The notes under the pieces: generated by a model
The model's input: only the letters and a program-made list of their open reading frames with translations
Told to the model about the DNA's origin: nothing
Databases searched by the model: none
Origin: Bacteroidota bacterium
GTDB lineage: Bacteria; Bacteroidota; Bacteroidia; Bacteroidales; UBA4417
Direction of reading: 5' to 3'
Length of the DNA: 23,553 nt
NCBI GenBank assembly: GCA_020048595.1
Contig: JAIFMH010000108.1
Span: 1-23,553 of the forward strand
Shown here: positions 1-8,532 of the stretch, piece after piece
How the letters are laid out: every line of letters begins with the position of its first letter
How positions within the stretch are numbered: the first letter of the stretch is position 1
Made by a program: the position numbers and the translations under genes

Positions 1-2
1 CC

Positions 3-356
3 ATCAGCAAGGTGTTCACGCAGGTGGTAAACGGCAGGTTCCAGGTTGATATGCAATTTGAGGAAACCATTCCAAAAGGAATACGCCGCGGACAAACCCT
101 GCAAATCCGTTTAGCGTTAAGCGACGAGAAGCAAGCGCTTCGTTTACCACGCGGAGGTTTCTACCAGCAAACCGGCGGCAACTGGATTTTTAAAGTGAGC
201 GCCGATGGTAAAACAGCCTACAAAACCGACATCCAGCTTGGAAACCAGAATCCTGATTTTTACGAAGTATTGCAGGGCCTGAAACCAGGTGATAAAGTAA
301 TTACCAGCAGCTACGAAAACTACGGAACGATGCAGGAACTGGTGCTGAAGAAGTGA
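3..356 (+). CDS. Efflux membrane-fusion (HlyD/MacA-type) periplasmic adaptor, C-terminal part only
   Basis: The reading frame is open from base 3, so the true start lies upstream of the window; a GTG at 12 is internal, not a credible start. The visible ~117 residues match the end of an RND/MacA-type adaptor: a beta-barrel strand region (EETIPKGIRRGQTLQIRLAL), a segment typical of the membrane-proximal domain (LRLPRGGFYQQTGGNWIFKV), and the common ending with GLKPGDKVITSSYENYG. In this family the adaptor spans the periplasm and joins an inner-membrane ABC permease to a TolC channel. The location fits, since it is followed by an ABC ATPase, five permeases and a TolC homologue. The N-terminal anchor, lipoyl and hairpin domains cannot be judged. 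Family assignment is fairly secure; substrate is unknown. Confidence 0.85.
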   Translation: MSKVFTQVVNGRFQVDMQFEETIPKGIRRGQTLQIRLALSDEKQALRLPRGGFYQQTGGNWIFKVSADGKTAYKTDIQLGNQNPDFYEVLQGLKPGDKVITSSYENYGTMQELVLKK

Positions 357-393
357 AAAGTGAAAAGTGAAAAGTGAAGAGTGAAGAGTGCGT
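352..393. repeat. Heptanucleotide tandem repeat (AGTGAAA/AGTGAAG)
   Basis: Five consecutive 7-bp units run from 352 to 386: three AGTGAAA, then two AGTGAAG, followed by a partial AGTGCGT. The array begins inside the last codons of the adaptor, so the stop TGA (354-356) is part of the first unit. It occupies much of the 103-bp gap before the ABC ATPase. Purine-rich heptamer arrays of this kind appear between genes in Bacteroidota and can change copy number by slippage. No function can be read from the sequence. Confidence 0.85.
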
Positions 394-459
394 TGCATAA
401 AGTATTTTATTCAAGAGAAAATTCAACAAACAGTTAATCAATACTAAAGAACCACGAAA

Positions 460-1137
460 ATGATAAAAATCAAAGACCTTGAGAAAATATACCGTACCGA
501 AGAGGTAGAAACCATTGCACTGAATAAACTGTCGATGGAAGTTAAAGAAGGTGAATTTGTTGCCGTAATGGGTCCTTCCGGCTGTGGGAAATCCACATTA
601 TTGAATATTCTTGGTCTGTTGGACGACTCCGATAACGGCAGTTTCATATTCAACGGAGTGGAAGTGGGTAAGTTCAACGAACGGAAACGAGCCGAAATGC
701 GAAAACACAACATCGGTTTCGTGTTCCAGAGTTTTAATCTTATTGACGAGCTTACCGTTTACGAAAACGTAGAACTTCCATTGATATATACAGGAGTTAA
801 AACCGCTGACCGCAAAGCAAAAGTGGAAGCTGTGCTGGATAAAATGAAAATTATGCACCGTCGCAACCATTACCCGCAGCAGCTTTCGGGAGGACAGCAG
901 CAACGTGTGGCTGTAGCCAGGGCTGTAGTAAACAACCCGAAACTGATCCTCGCCGATGAGCCTACCGGTAATCTTGATTCGTCAAACGGTAACGAGGTTA
1001 TGGAGCTGTTAACAGATCTCAACGAACAAGGCACAACCATAATTATGGTAACTCACAGCGAACACGATGCCAGGTTCAGTCACCGCATCATCCGCATGCT
1101 CGATGGACAAACTGTTACTGAAAATATACTGGTATAA
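460..1137 (+). CDS. ABC transporter ATP-binding protein (MacB/LolD-type), first of two
   Basis: This 225-aa protein is a complete nucleotide-binding domain that would drive the MacB/FtsX-type permeases downstream. Visible motifs: Walker A GPSGCGKST (38-46), Q-loop Q90, ABC signature LSGGQQQR (142-149), Walker B LILADE (162-167), an intact D-loop NLDS (171-174) and switch histidine H199 in VTHSE. The segment IDELTVYENVELPL (95-108) is typical of the LolD/MacB subgroup. Length is normal for a stand-alone ATPase of this group. The start is the ATG at 460, with an A-rich leader and no obvious Shine-Dalgarno, as usual in Bacteroidota. It lies 103 bp after the adaptor and about 115 bp before the first permease, in the same direction, so probably one operon. 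All catalytic motifs look active, unlike the second ATPase at 13427. Confidence 0.95.
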   Translation: MIKIKDLEKIYRTEEVETIALNKLSMEVKEGEFVAVMGPSGCGKSTLLNILGLLDDSDNGSFIFNGVEVGKFNERKRAEMRKHNIGFVFQSFNLIDELTVYENVELPLIYTGVKTADRKAKVEAVLDKMKIMHRRNHYPQQLSGGQQQRVAVARAVVNNPKLILADEPTGNLDSSNGNEVMELLTDLNEQGTTIIMVTHSEHDARFSHRIIRMLDGQTVTENILV

Positions 1138-1251
1138 TTCCGGTTTCTTCCCTTTCTCTCTTCTGCTCCACTATACTCCTTCACGGCATCACCTCCGCTC
1201 ATTCCGGTGAGTGTATCCATAATGGTATTTTACAACATCATACATCACTCC

Positions 1252-3609
1252 ATGATCAGAAATTATTTCAAAACAACGTTCCGCAACCTCTGGAAAAATA
1301 AAGGCTATAGCTTATTGAATATTGGCGGGCTTGCCGTGGGCATTGCCTGCGCCGGTTTAATTTTATTGTGGGTTGAAGATGAGCTCACATTTAATCATTA
1401 TTTCAGCAACCGCGACAACCTGTATAAGATCAAGGACCGCCAGACCTACGACGGAACCACTTTTACGTTTGATGCAACGCCGGGTCCGCTGGCGCAGGGA
1501 ATGAAATCGGAAATCCCAGGCATTAAAAATACTGCCCGTTCAACCTGGGGCGATAACCTGCTTTTTTCGCTGAACGATAAGGTAATTTACGAGCAGGGGA
1601 ATTTTGTGGATGCGCCTTTTCTGACTATGTTCCAGCTTCAGTTTATAAAAGGAAATGCGAAGGATGCTTTTACACAGTTGCATTCGCTGGTTATCTCCGA
1701 GACTATGGCTGTTAAGTTTTTTGGTACAACCGATGTAGTGGGGAAGTCGTTGAAAGTGGATAACAAACAGGACTATATTGTATCGGGTGTATTTCAGGAT
1801 CTTCCCGAAAATGTTTCATTCCGGTTTAAATGGCTGGCTTCTTTTAAAATTTATGAAGATCAGAATACATGGCTGCAGCAATGGGGCAGTAATGGCGTAT
1901 TAACATTTGTGGAAACAACGCCGAATGCTGATATGAAAGCCATCAACAGCAAATTGTACAATTATGTTGAAAGCAAAGAAAAAGGATTGATTGCAAAAAT
2001 GTCTATTTACCCTATGAGCCGGTGGCGAATGTACGATAGTTTTGAAAACGGGAAAGAAGTTGCGGGAAGGATTAAGTACGTTAACCTTTTTAGCTTGATT
2101 GCCTGGATCATCCTGATCATTGCCTGCATCAATTTCATGAATCTTTCCACCGCCCGCTCGGAACAGCGTTCCAGGGAAGTTGGTGTACGCAAGGTAATGG
2201 GTGCCAGTAAAGGAAAGCTGATCGGTCAGTTTATCGGTGAATCTTTGTTCCTTTCATTTATTTCAGCTTTTCTGGCAGTTGTGCTGACTTATCTGTCGTT
2301 GTCAGCGTTTAACGGGGTTGTCGAAAAGCAACTGTCTGTAAATATCTTCCAGCTATCGCACCTGGCAGCTTTGATAGTAATTGCTGTATTCTGCGGACTG
2401 ATTGCAGGAAGCTATCCGGCATTTTATCTGTCGTCGTTCAATCCGGTAAATATTCTTAAAGGCATTAAACTTAAAAACAGCGGCAGTGCGGGATATATTC
2501 GTAAAGGCCTGGTAGTGCTGCAGTTTTCAATTTCTGTTATTCTAATCATAAGCACCGTAATTATTTACCAGCAGATACTTCATATAAAAAGCCGCGACTT
2601 AGGATACAATAAAAAAGACCTGGTATACACCAGCCTGGAAGGGAAAATGAAGGAACATTTCAGTGTCATAAAAAATGATCTGCAGTCAACAGGGTTTGTT
2701 CAGAATGCAAGCCTCAGCAACAACCGGGTTTTACAACTGGGCAGCAACACAGCCGATTTTCAATGGGAAGGCAAAGATCCCAATAAGCAGGTTTTAATTA
2801 CCATTGAAGGTGTAAGCCCTGAATATGTTTCGACCATGGGGATGAAACTGAAAGCCGGCAGAGATTTCTACAGCGATATAAAATCCGACAGCAATAATAT
2901 TATCATCAACGAAGCTATGGCCAAAATCATGAATAAGAAGGATGTGGTAGGCCGGTTGCTAAATTGGAACGGAACAAACATTACCATTGTCGGGGTTGTA
3001 AACGACTTTATTTACAACGATATGTATTCAACGCCGGCACCATTAATACTGTATGCTGATACCTCAAACACCAGCGTAATGACACTCAGGTTTAAACCGG
3101 GAACTGATTTATCAGCTGCTTTGCCTGCTGTTGAAAAAGTAATAAAAAACTATAATCCCGGCTATCCCTTCGAATCAAAATTTGTTGACGCAGAATTTGA
3201 TAAAATCTTCAAAACCGAAACACTTATCGGGAAATTAGCAGGCATTTTTTCAGTACTGGCTATCTTTATTTCCTGCCTCGGATTATTCGGATTAGCAGCA
3301 TATACTGCCGAAAGAAGAACAAAAGAGATCGGAGTCCGGAAAGTATTAGGCGCCAGCACTCAAAACCTGGCAGCATTGCTTTCAAAAGATTTTCTGCTGT
3401 TGGTAGTAATCTCATGCCTTATTGCTTTCCCATTAGCCTGGTGGGCAATGAAGAACTGGCTGCAGGGTTTCACATACCGAATTGATATTCATTGGACTGT
3501 ATTTGTTTTTTCCGGATTTCTCGCATTGATGATAGCTGTGTTAACGGTGAGTTTTCAGGCTATAAAAGCAGCCGTAGCAAATCCGGTTAAGAGTTTACGA
3601 ACTGAATAA
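1252..3609 (+). CDS. ABC transporter permease, FtsX/MacB type, paralogue 1
   Basis: Inner-membrane permease of about 785 aa with two MacB periplasmic-core plus FtsX modules. TM1 is near residues 21-41, followed by a large periplasmic domain, TM2-4 between about 277 and 393, TM5 near 419-440, a second periplasmic domain, and TM6-8 from about 663 to 770. Two cytoplasmic coupling motifs are visible: SREVGVRKVMGAS (about 307-319) and RTKEIGVRKVLGAS (about 689-702). The protein ends NPVKSLRTE. The frame is open to a GTG at 1207, but I prefer the ATG at 1252 because the resulting start MIRNYFKTTF matches the other four paralogues. By family analogy it works as a mechanotransmission permease with an ABC ATPase and the adaptor/TolC pair, not as a classic substrate channel. 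Substrate unknown. Confidence 0.93.
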   Translation: MIRNYFKTTFRNLWKNKGYSLLNIGGLAVGIACAGLILLWVEDELTFNHYFSNRDNLYKIKDRQTYDGTTFTFDATPGPLAQGMKSEIPGIKNTARSTWGDNLLFSLNDKVIYEQGNFVDAPFLTMFQLQFIKGNAKDAFTQLHSLVISETMAVKFFGTTDVVGKSLKVDNKQDYIVSGVFQDLPENVSFRFKWLASFKIYEDQNTWLQQWGSNGVLTFVETTPNADMKAINSKLYNYVESKEKGLIAKMSIYPMSRWRMYDSFENGKEVAGRIKYVNLFSLIAWIILIIACINFMNLSTARSEQRSREVGVRKVMGASKGKLIGQFIGESLFLSFISAFLAVVLTYLSLSAFNGVVEKQLSVNIFQLSHLAALIVIAVFCGLIAGSYPAFYLSSFNPVNILKGIKLKNSGSAGYIRKGLVVLQFSISVILIISTVIIYQQILHIKSRDLGYNKKDLVYTSLEGKMKEHFSVIKNDLQSTGFVQNASLSNNRVLQLGSNTADFQWEGKDPNKQVLITIEGVSPEYVSTMGMKLKAGRDFYSDIKSDSNNIIINEAMAKIMNKKDVVGRLLNWNGTNITIVGVVNDFIYNDMYSTPAPLILYADTSNTSVMTLRFKPGTDLSAALPAVEKVIKNYNPGYPFESKFVDAEFDKIFKTETLIGKLAGIFSVLAIFISCLGLFGLAAYTAERRTKEIGVRKVLGASTQNLAALLSKDFLLLVVISCLIAFPLAWWAMKNWLQGFTYRIDIHWTVFVFSGFLALMIAVLTVSFQAIKAAVANPVKSLRTE

Positions 3610-3688
3610 AAGTATCGAAAAATGAAGTCTCACCAATGAAAAACAAACAATTCTGGCATCAATACATTACACATCAATAAATGTTAAA

Positions 3689-6154
3689 ATGTTAAAACAA
3701 TATTTTACAACTACACTTCGGTATCTGTGGCGGCACAGGTTGTTTACTTCATTAAACATTCTGGGGCTGACTATAGGCATTAGTGCTTGTTGGATTATAT
3801 TTCGCATCGTTGATTATGAATTCAGTTATGAACGAACCTTGCCAAATAATGACAAGATTTATCGATTGGTAACAGGTTTTGTGTTTGACGAAAAAGAAAA
3901 TTACAATGGTGGCGTCTCACAAGCTGTCTACCAGGTTATCCGGGAGCAGGTCGCCGATATTGAGTACGCAGTGCCGGTATTTAATCAATCGGTAAAGTTG
4001 GTTGAAGTAAATACAACTAATTCTAAACTACTGACTTTTGAAGACCAAACGGGTATAACTGCAACTGATTCCACTTATTTTTCGTTGTTGCCTTATCATT
4101 GGCTTGCAGGTAACAAATCAACAGCATTACTGGCTCCCGAAAGTATAGTTTTAACGGAAAGCAGGGCTAAGCAGTATTTCCCGGGGAAGAAGCCCGATGA
4201 AATCCTGAATCAGACAATCACTTATTATTCATACCACGACACTTTACAAAGAACAGTTACAGGTATTGTAATTGCAGATTTTGAAAATCCAACTGAATTT
4301 ACTGCACAGGAATTTTGTTCCCTGCCTTCCGAAGCTTATGATTTATCTTCCTGGAATAATACCAATGGCTCTGATAGAGTGTACCTGCAAATAAAAAATG
4401 GAGCTGATCCTGATAAAATTATCAAACTAATAGATAAACTCTGTGCACAAAAGAGAAAAGAATTACATCCGGATGAATCCAATACCTTTAAATACAAACA
4501 ATGGTATGAAATATTGCCTCTGAGGGAATCGCATTTTTCGACCTACATTGATGAATGGAGCGATGGCACTACTTTACGTAAAGCGAACAAAAAAGTTTTG
4601 TACGGGCTTGTCGGAATTGCGCTATTCATTATATTGCTTGCCTGCATCAACTACATTAATATGGGTGTGGCATCTATTCCTCAGCGTACAAAGGAAATCG
4701 GGGTGCGCAAAACTTTGGGCAGTCGCCGTACACAATTAATCGGGCAATTTTTAAGTGAAACATTACTCACTACTTTTTTTGCGGGAATAATGTCTTTCAT
4801 GGTGAGTAAACTCGGTTTTTGGTTACTCAGCGATACTATACCGCCTGGAGTGACACCTTTAAGCAATATTTTACAACTTATAGGTTTCATCATTCTTCTG
4901 GCAATTGCTATTACAATTTTAGCCGGGCTTTATCCCGCCTGGCTTATTACAAAAGTACAAGCTGTAAATGTTTTTAGAAATACCTCGTTACGACAAAAAC
5001 GCAGTTCTGGATTCAGTCTGCAAAAAACACTTATTGTTTTTCAGTTTGTAATCGCACTTGTTTTTATTACCAGTTCTTTTATTATTGGCAGGCAATTGCG
5101 ATATGCTCTTACAACCGAAATGGGCTTTAATAAAGATGCGGTTGTTTTGGTAAATGTCCCATGGAAATATTCCGGTGATAAAAAATATGAGAATAAGCAA
5201 TTCACATTGTTCGCGGAGCTTAAAAACATTGCCGGTATCCAAAACATCTCCCTGGGTACTGAACCTATGACAAACAATTATTCTTCAAGTAAATACGAAT
5301 ATACACCCGATGGCAAACAACCTGTTGAAAGGCAGGTATTTAAAAAATGGATTGATACAGCATATCTTGATTTATATGGGATAAAACTATTAGCCGGCAG
5401 AAATCTCCATGCCTCAGATACCGCCAGTGAATTGGTGATTAACGAAACTGCGGTTAAGGCTTTCGGTTTCAAATCGCCGCATGAAGCACTCGGGAAATTT
5501 ATCGGTCAAACAGGTGAAAAATTACCAGTTGTTGGTGTGGTTAATGATTTTCACCTTCAGGATTTTTATTCACCCATCGACCCCATGGCATTTAGCAGCG
5601 ACAAAGGAAACCTTGGCACATTCAATATCAAACTGGGAAACGATGCTTCGCAATGGCAAGCAACTATAAAAGCAATTGAGCAAAAATGGTACCTGTTTTA
5701 TCCGCCTGAATCCTTTTCCTATAAATTTTACGATGAAACTATCGAACAAATGTATGAGCAGGAAAGGCAACTGGCAAAACTTATTGATGTAGCAACCTTT
5801 ATTTCCATTTTTATCAGTTGCCTCGGTTTATTCGGGCTGGCAGTGCTTACAGCTTTCCAGCGTACCAAAGAAATAGGTGTTAGAAAAGTGCTGGGTGCTT
5901 CGGTTCCGGCTATCGTAAAATTATTGTCAAAGGAATACGTTGTTCTGATCGCATTAGCCATAATCATCTCAACTCCAATTACATGGTTGGCAATGAGTAA
6001 TTGGCTGCAAAAATTTGCTTACCGCATAAGCATCGAATGGTGGATGTTTTTATTCGCCGGAGTTTTGGTGTTATTGATCGCATTGGCAACAGTAAGTTTT
6101 CTATCTATAAAAGCAGCCATAGCCAATCCGGTTAAATCATTGCGAACGGAGTAA
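3689..6154 (+). CDS. ABC transporter permease, FtsX/MacB type, paralogue 2
   Basis: At 821 aa this is the longest of the five permeases, with the same eight-helix, two-module plan. TM1 is near 20-41 and the first coupling motif RTKEIGVRKTLGS near 332-345. The second coupling motif RTKEIGVRKVLGAS lies about 85 residues before the end, with the last helices following it. The first periplasmic domain is more divergent (YERTLPNNDKIYRLVTG and following), so its partner or signal may differ from that of its neighbours. It starts MLKQYFTTTL at the ATG at 3689; an ATG at 3681 is out of frame. The gap after paralogue 1 is 79 bp. The stop at 6152-6154 is followed by a second, out-of-frame copy of the codons for SLRTE-stop (6163-6180). 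Family call secure, specific role unknown. Confidence 0.93.
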   Translation: MLKQYFTTTLRYLWRHRLFTSLNILGLTIGISACWIIFRIVDYEFSYERTLPNNDKIYRLVTGFVFDEKENYNGGVSQAVYQVIREQVADIEYAVPVFNQSVKLVEVNTTNSKLLTFEDQTGITATDSTYFSLLPYHWLAGNKSTALLAPESIVLTESRAKQYFPGKKPDEILNQTITYYSYHDTLQRTVTGIVIADFENPTEFTAQEFCSLPSEAYDLSSWNNTNGSDRVYLQIKNGADPDKIIKLIDKLCAQKRKELHPDESNTFKYKQWYEILPLRESHFSTYIDEWSDGTTLRKANKKVLYGLVGIALFIILLACINYINMGVASIPQRTKEIGVRKTLGSRRTQLIGQFLSETLLTTFFAGIMSFMVSKLGFWLLSDTIPPGVTPLSNILQLIGFIILLAIAITILAGLYPAWLITKVQAVNVFRNTSLRQKRSSGFSLQKTLIVFQFVIALVFITSSFIIGRQLRYALTTEMGFNKDAVVLVNVPWKYSGDKKYENKQFTLFAELKNIAGIQNISLGTEPMTNNYSSSKYEYTPDGKQPVERQVFKKWIDTAYLDLYGIKLLAGRNLHASDTASELVINETAVKAFGFKSPHEALGKFIGQTGEKLPVVGVVNDFHLQDFYSPIDPMAFSSDKGNLGTFNIKLGNDASQWQATIKAIEQKWYLFYPPESFSYKFYDETIEQMYEQERQLAKLIDVATFISIFISCLGLFGLAVLTAFQRTKEIGVRKVLGASVPAIVKLLSKEYVVLIALAIIISTPITWLAMSNWLQKFAYRISIEWWMFLFAGVLVLLIALATVSFLSIKAAIANPVKSLRTE

Positions 6155-6180
6155 AACAAAAAAGTTTACGAACCGAATAA
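6137..6180 (+). repeat. Doubled 3' tail of permease paralogue 2 (SLRTE-stop encoded twice)
   Basis: Bases 6137-6154 encode SLRTE-stop as tca ttg cga acg gag taa. Eight bases later, 6163-6180 read agt tta cga acc gaa taa, again SLRTE-stop with other synonymous codons and in another frame. The same two-part arrangement, with identical spacing, follows paralogues 4 and 5. Confidence 0.85.
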
Positions 6181-6190
6181 AAAAAATGCC

Positions 6191-8521
6191 ATGATAAAGA
6201 ACTATTTCATCATTGCCTGGCGCAATTTGTCGAGACATAAGACATATTCAATCATCAATATTGCAGGATTAGGCATTGGCCTGGCGTGTGCAATGCTTAT
6301 TCTTTTATATGTAAAAGATGAAGTAAGTTTCGATAATTTTCATGAAAAAGGTGATAATATCTATCGCATCGTCACACAGACAAAATATGATGGTGCTGAA
6401 CATAAGGACAGCAATACAGGACTGTTACAAGGACCCAGGTTCGCAAAAAATGTACCTGGCATACAAACCTTTGTGCGTGTTCAAAGCTATACCGAAGACA
6501 TAAAAAACGGCTCCGAAATTCAGTCGCAGGATCTGTTGTATGTTGACTCATCATTCTTTTCGGTGTTCACGTTTCCATTACTGAGCGGCAATGCTGCAAC
6601 TTGTTTAACTGAACCTCATTCGATAGTATTGTCCGAAGATGCTGCAAAAAAGCATTTCGGCACAAAAGAGGCGGTTGGCAAAGTAGTTATGATAAGAGAG
6701 GGTGATAAATTTGTGCCTTTCAAGGTAACCGCTGTTGCCAAAAGGTGTCCGCAGAATTCATCAATCAAATTTGATGTTTTGCTGCCAATTAAAGAATCTG
6801 TGGAAGATGCACAGAATAATGATAACTGGTTTAATTTTTACCTGAACACTTTTGTAGTACTGAGCCCTGGTGCCAATATTCAGAATGTTGAAAAACAGAT
6901 GCAAAAATTCTATGTTCAGGATGCGGGAGTAACATTTAAACAAATGATCGCGAAATATGGCGGCCGTCCCGATGAAACTATGGGTTCGTACCATCTTCAG
7001 CCCTATACCGATATGCATATGAATACCGAACTGCCTGCACAAAATGGTTTAGTAAATGCCAGTAACCCTATATATTCGTACATACTGTCAGGAATAGCGC
7101 TGTTTGTGTTGCTGATTGCCTGCATCAACTTTGTAAACTTAACAGTGGCCCGGTCAGTAAAACGGGCTAAAGAAATTGGCATCCGCAAAGTGGTTGGCGG
7201 CGATAGACAACAATTGATATTTCAGTTTTTAGGCGAATCATTCTTGCTTTGCTTCATCGCATTTACCCTGGCGTTATTACTGGTGCAACTGATTCTGCCT
7301 GTTTTTAATGATCTGGCCAACAAAGCGCTTGCCCTTTCATATCTGTTTGATGCAAAGTTGATTGCCATCTATTTATTGCTGTTGCTTTTCACAGGATTAC
7401 TTGCCGGTTTTTATCCTGCGCTGGTTTTATCGGGTTATAAACCTGTTGAAACTTTATACAGCAGGTTTAATCTTACCGGGAAAAACTACTTGCAGAAATC
7501 GCTTGTCGTATTGCAGTTTGCATTGGCTTCCTTCCTGATTATAGGCACATTAACAATTTATGAGCAGTTCAATTTCCTGACTAAAACTGATTTAGGGTAT
7601 GATGACAGCAATATTGTGGTGGTAAATGCAGATGTTACCCACAAAGACGCAGCAGTTTTTAAGGCTGAACTATTAAAAAATCCTAATATTATTGACGTTG
7701 CGCCAAAAAATGGCGGACAATGGCGTACCAGCGCAAAAATCAGTAACGATTCGTCCATTCTTTTCAGCTACGAAACGATAGATGAATCTTATTTCCAGAC
7801 ATTTAAAATTCCTTTGGTACAAGGTAGGAATTTCTCAAAAGCATTCCCATCTGATTCAACTAATTCAGTATTGGTAAACGAAGCGTTTGTAAAAAAAGCC
7901 GGCTGGAAAAATCCCATTGGCGAAACTGTCAATTTCTTCTATAACAATAACGAAATCTACCAGGTTGTTGGAGTTGTAAAAGATCACCATTACCTGACGT
8001 TGGACCAGAAAATCGGCCCCCAGTTATTTACCATGAAGCATGACAACTGGTATGGAAACTTCAATATTAAGATTAAGCCTGGTTCTGAAACTGAAAGTCT
8101 TAAATATATCCAAAAAACATTCAGGCAGACTTTACCGCTAAGTCCTTATTCCTATATCTTCAAAGATGATCAGCGAATCAGTGATTACGAGTCTGAATCC
8201 AAATGGAAACAGATCATTTTCTTCGGCGCGGTTTTAACCATCTTTATTTCCTGCATCGGGCTTTTCGGATTATCGGTTTTATCAGCCGAAAAACGAACAA
8301 AGGAGATCGGAATCCGCAAAGTGCTTGGTGCATCGGTACACAGCGTTGTTACAACTCTTTCGAAAGATTTCGTAAAACTGGTCTGCATGGCACTGGTAAT
8401 AGCTGTTCCGTTGGCCTGGCTGGCAGCAAAGCTTGTTATCCTGATCGCGATTGCTACCGTTAGTTTTCAGGCAGTAAAAGCGGCAATTGCTAATCCTGTA
8501 AAGAGTTTGAGAACCGAATAG
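6191..8521 (+). CDS. ABC transporter permease, FtsX/MacB type, paralogue 3, with a C-terminal internal deletion
   Basis: This 776-aa protein has the same architecture: start MIKNYFIIAW, TM1 near 20-41, coupling motif KRAKEIGIRKVVGG near 323-336, second motif KRTKEIGIRKVLGAS near 700-714, and the ending NPVKSLRTE. Near residue 747 (base 8431) the sequence jumps from PLAWLAAK directly to LVILIAIATVSFQ. The other four copies have about 22 more residues here, forming the loop (WLQxFxYRI.I.W) and the first half of TM8. The deletion keeps the frame (about 66 bp), but TM7 and TM8 would be joined with no periplasmic loop, so the last helix may be misplaced and this subunit may be impaired. It begins 36 bp after paralogue 2 and ends 11 bp before paralogue 4. 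Its stop is TAG and there is no doubled tail. Confidence 0.92.
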   Translation: MIKNYFIIAWRNLSRHKTYSIINIAGLGIGLACAMLILLYVKDEVSFDNFHEKGDNIYRIVTQTKYDGAEHKDSNTGLLQGPRFAKNVPGIQTFVRVQSYTEDIKNGSEIQSQDLLYVDSSFFSVFTFPLLSGNAATCLTEPHSIVLSEDAAKKHFGTKEAVGKVVMIREGDKFVPFKVTAVAKRCPQNSSIKFDVLLPIKESVEDAQNNDNWFNFYLNTFVVLSPGANIQNVEKQMQKFYVQDAGVTFKQMIAKYGGRPDETMGSYHLQPYTDMHMNTELPAQNGLVNASNPIYSYILSGIALFVLLIACINFVNLTVARSVKRAKEIGIRKVVGGDRQQLIFQFLGESFLLCFIAFTLALLLVQLILPVFNDLANKALALSYLFDAKLIAIYLLLLLFTGLLAGFYPALVLSGYKPVETLYSRFNLTGKNYLQKSLVVLQFALASFLIIGTLTIYEQFNFLTKTDLGYDDSNIVVVNADVTHKDAAVFKAELLKNPNIIDVAPKNGGQWRTSAKISNDSSILFSYETIDESYFQTFKIPLVQGRNFSKAFPSDSTNSVLVNEAFVKKAGWKNPIGETVNFFYNNNEIYQVVGVVKDHHYLTLDQKIGPQLFTMKHDNWYGNFNIKIKPGSETESLKYIQKTFRQTLPLSPYSYIFKDDQRISDYESESKWKQIIFFGAVLTIFISCIGLFGLSVLSAEKRTKEIGIRKVLGASVHSVVTTLSKDFVKLVCMALVIAVPLAWLAAKLVILIAIATVSFQAVKAAIANPVKSLRTE

Positions 8522-8532
8522 AGAAATTAGAC

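Noticed and set aside
224..229. GAFTDA in the response regulator (protein residues 224-229) as a loss-of-function sigma-54 contact
   Set aside because: Asp in place of the second Gly is, to my recollection, common in Bacteroidota NtrC-type regulators, and all other motifs are intact, so I do not treat it as inactivating. The coordinates here are residue numbers.
1207..1251. GTG start at 1207 for the first permease, adding 15 residues
   Set aside because: The extra residues (MSVSIMVFYNIIHHS) are absent from the other four paralogues, all of which start at the equivalent of the ATG at 1252.
3652..3671. Possible sigma-54 -24/-12 promoter (ctggcatcaatacattacac) before permease paralogue 2
   Set aside because: The TGGCA half is present, but the required GC at the -12 position is missing (TT/TA instead), so the site does not fit the consensus.
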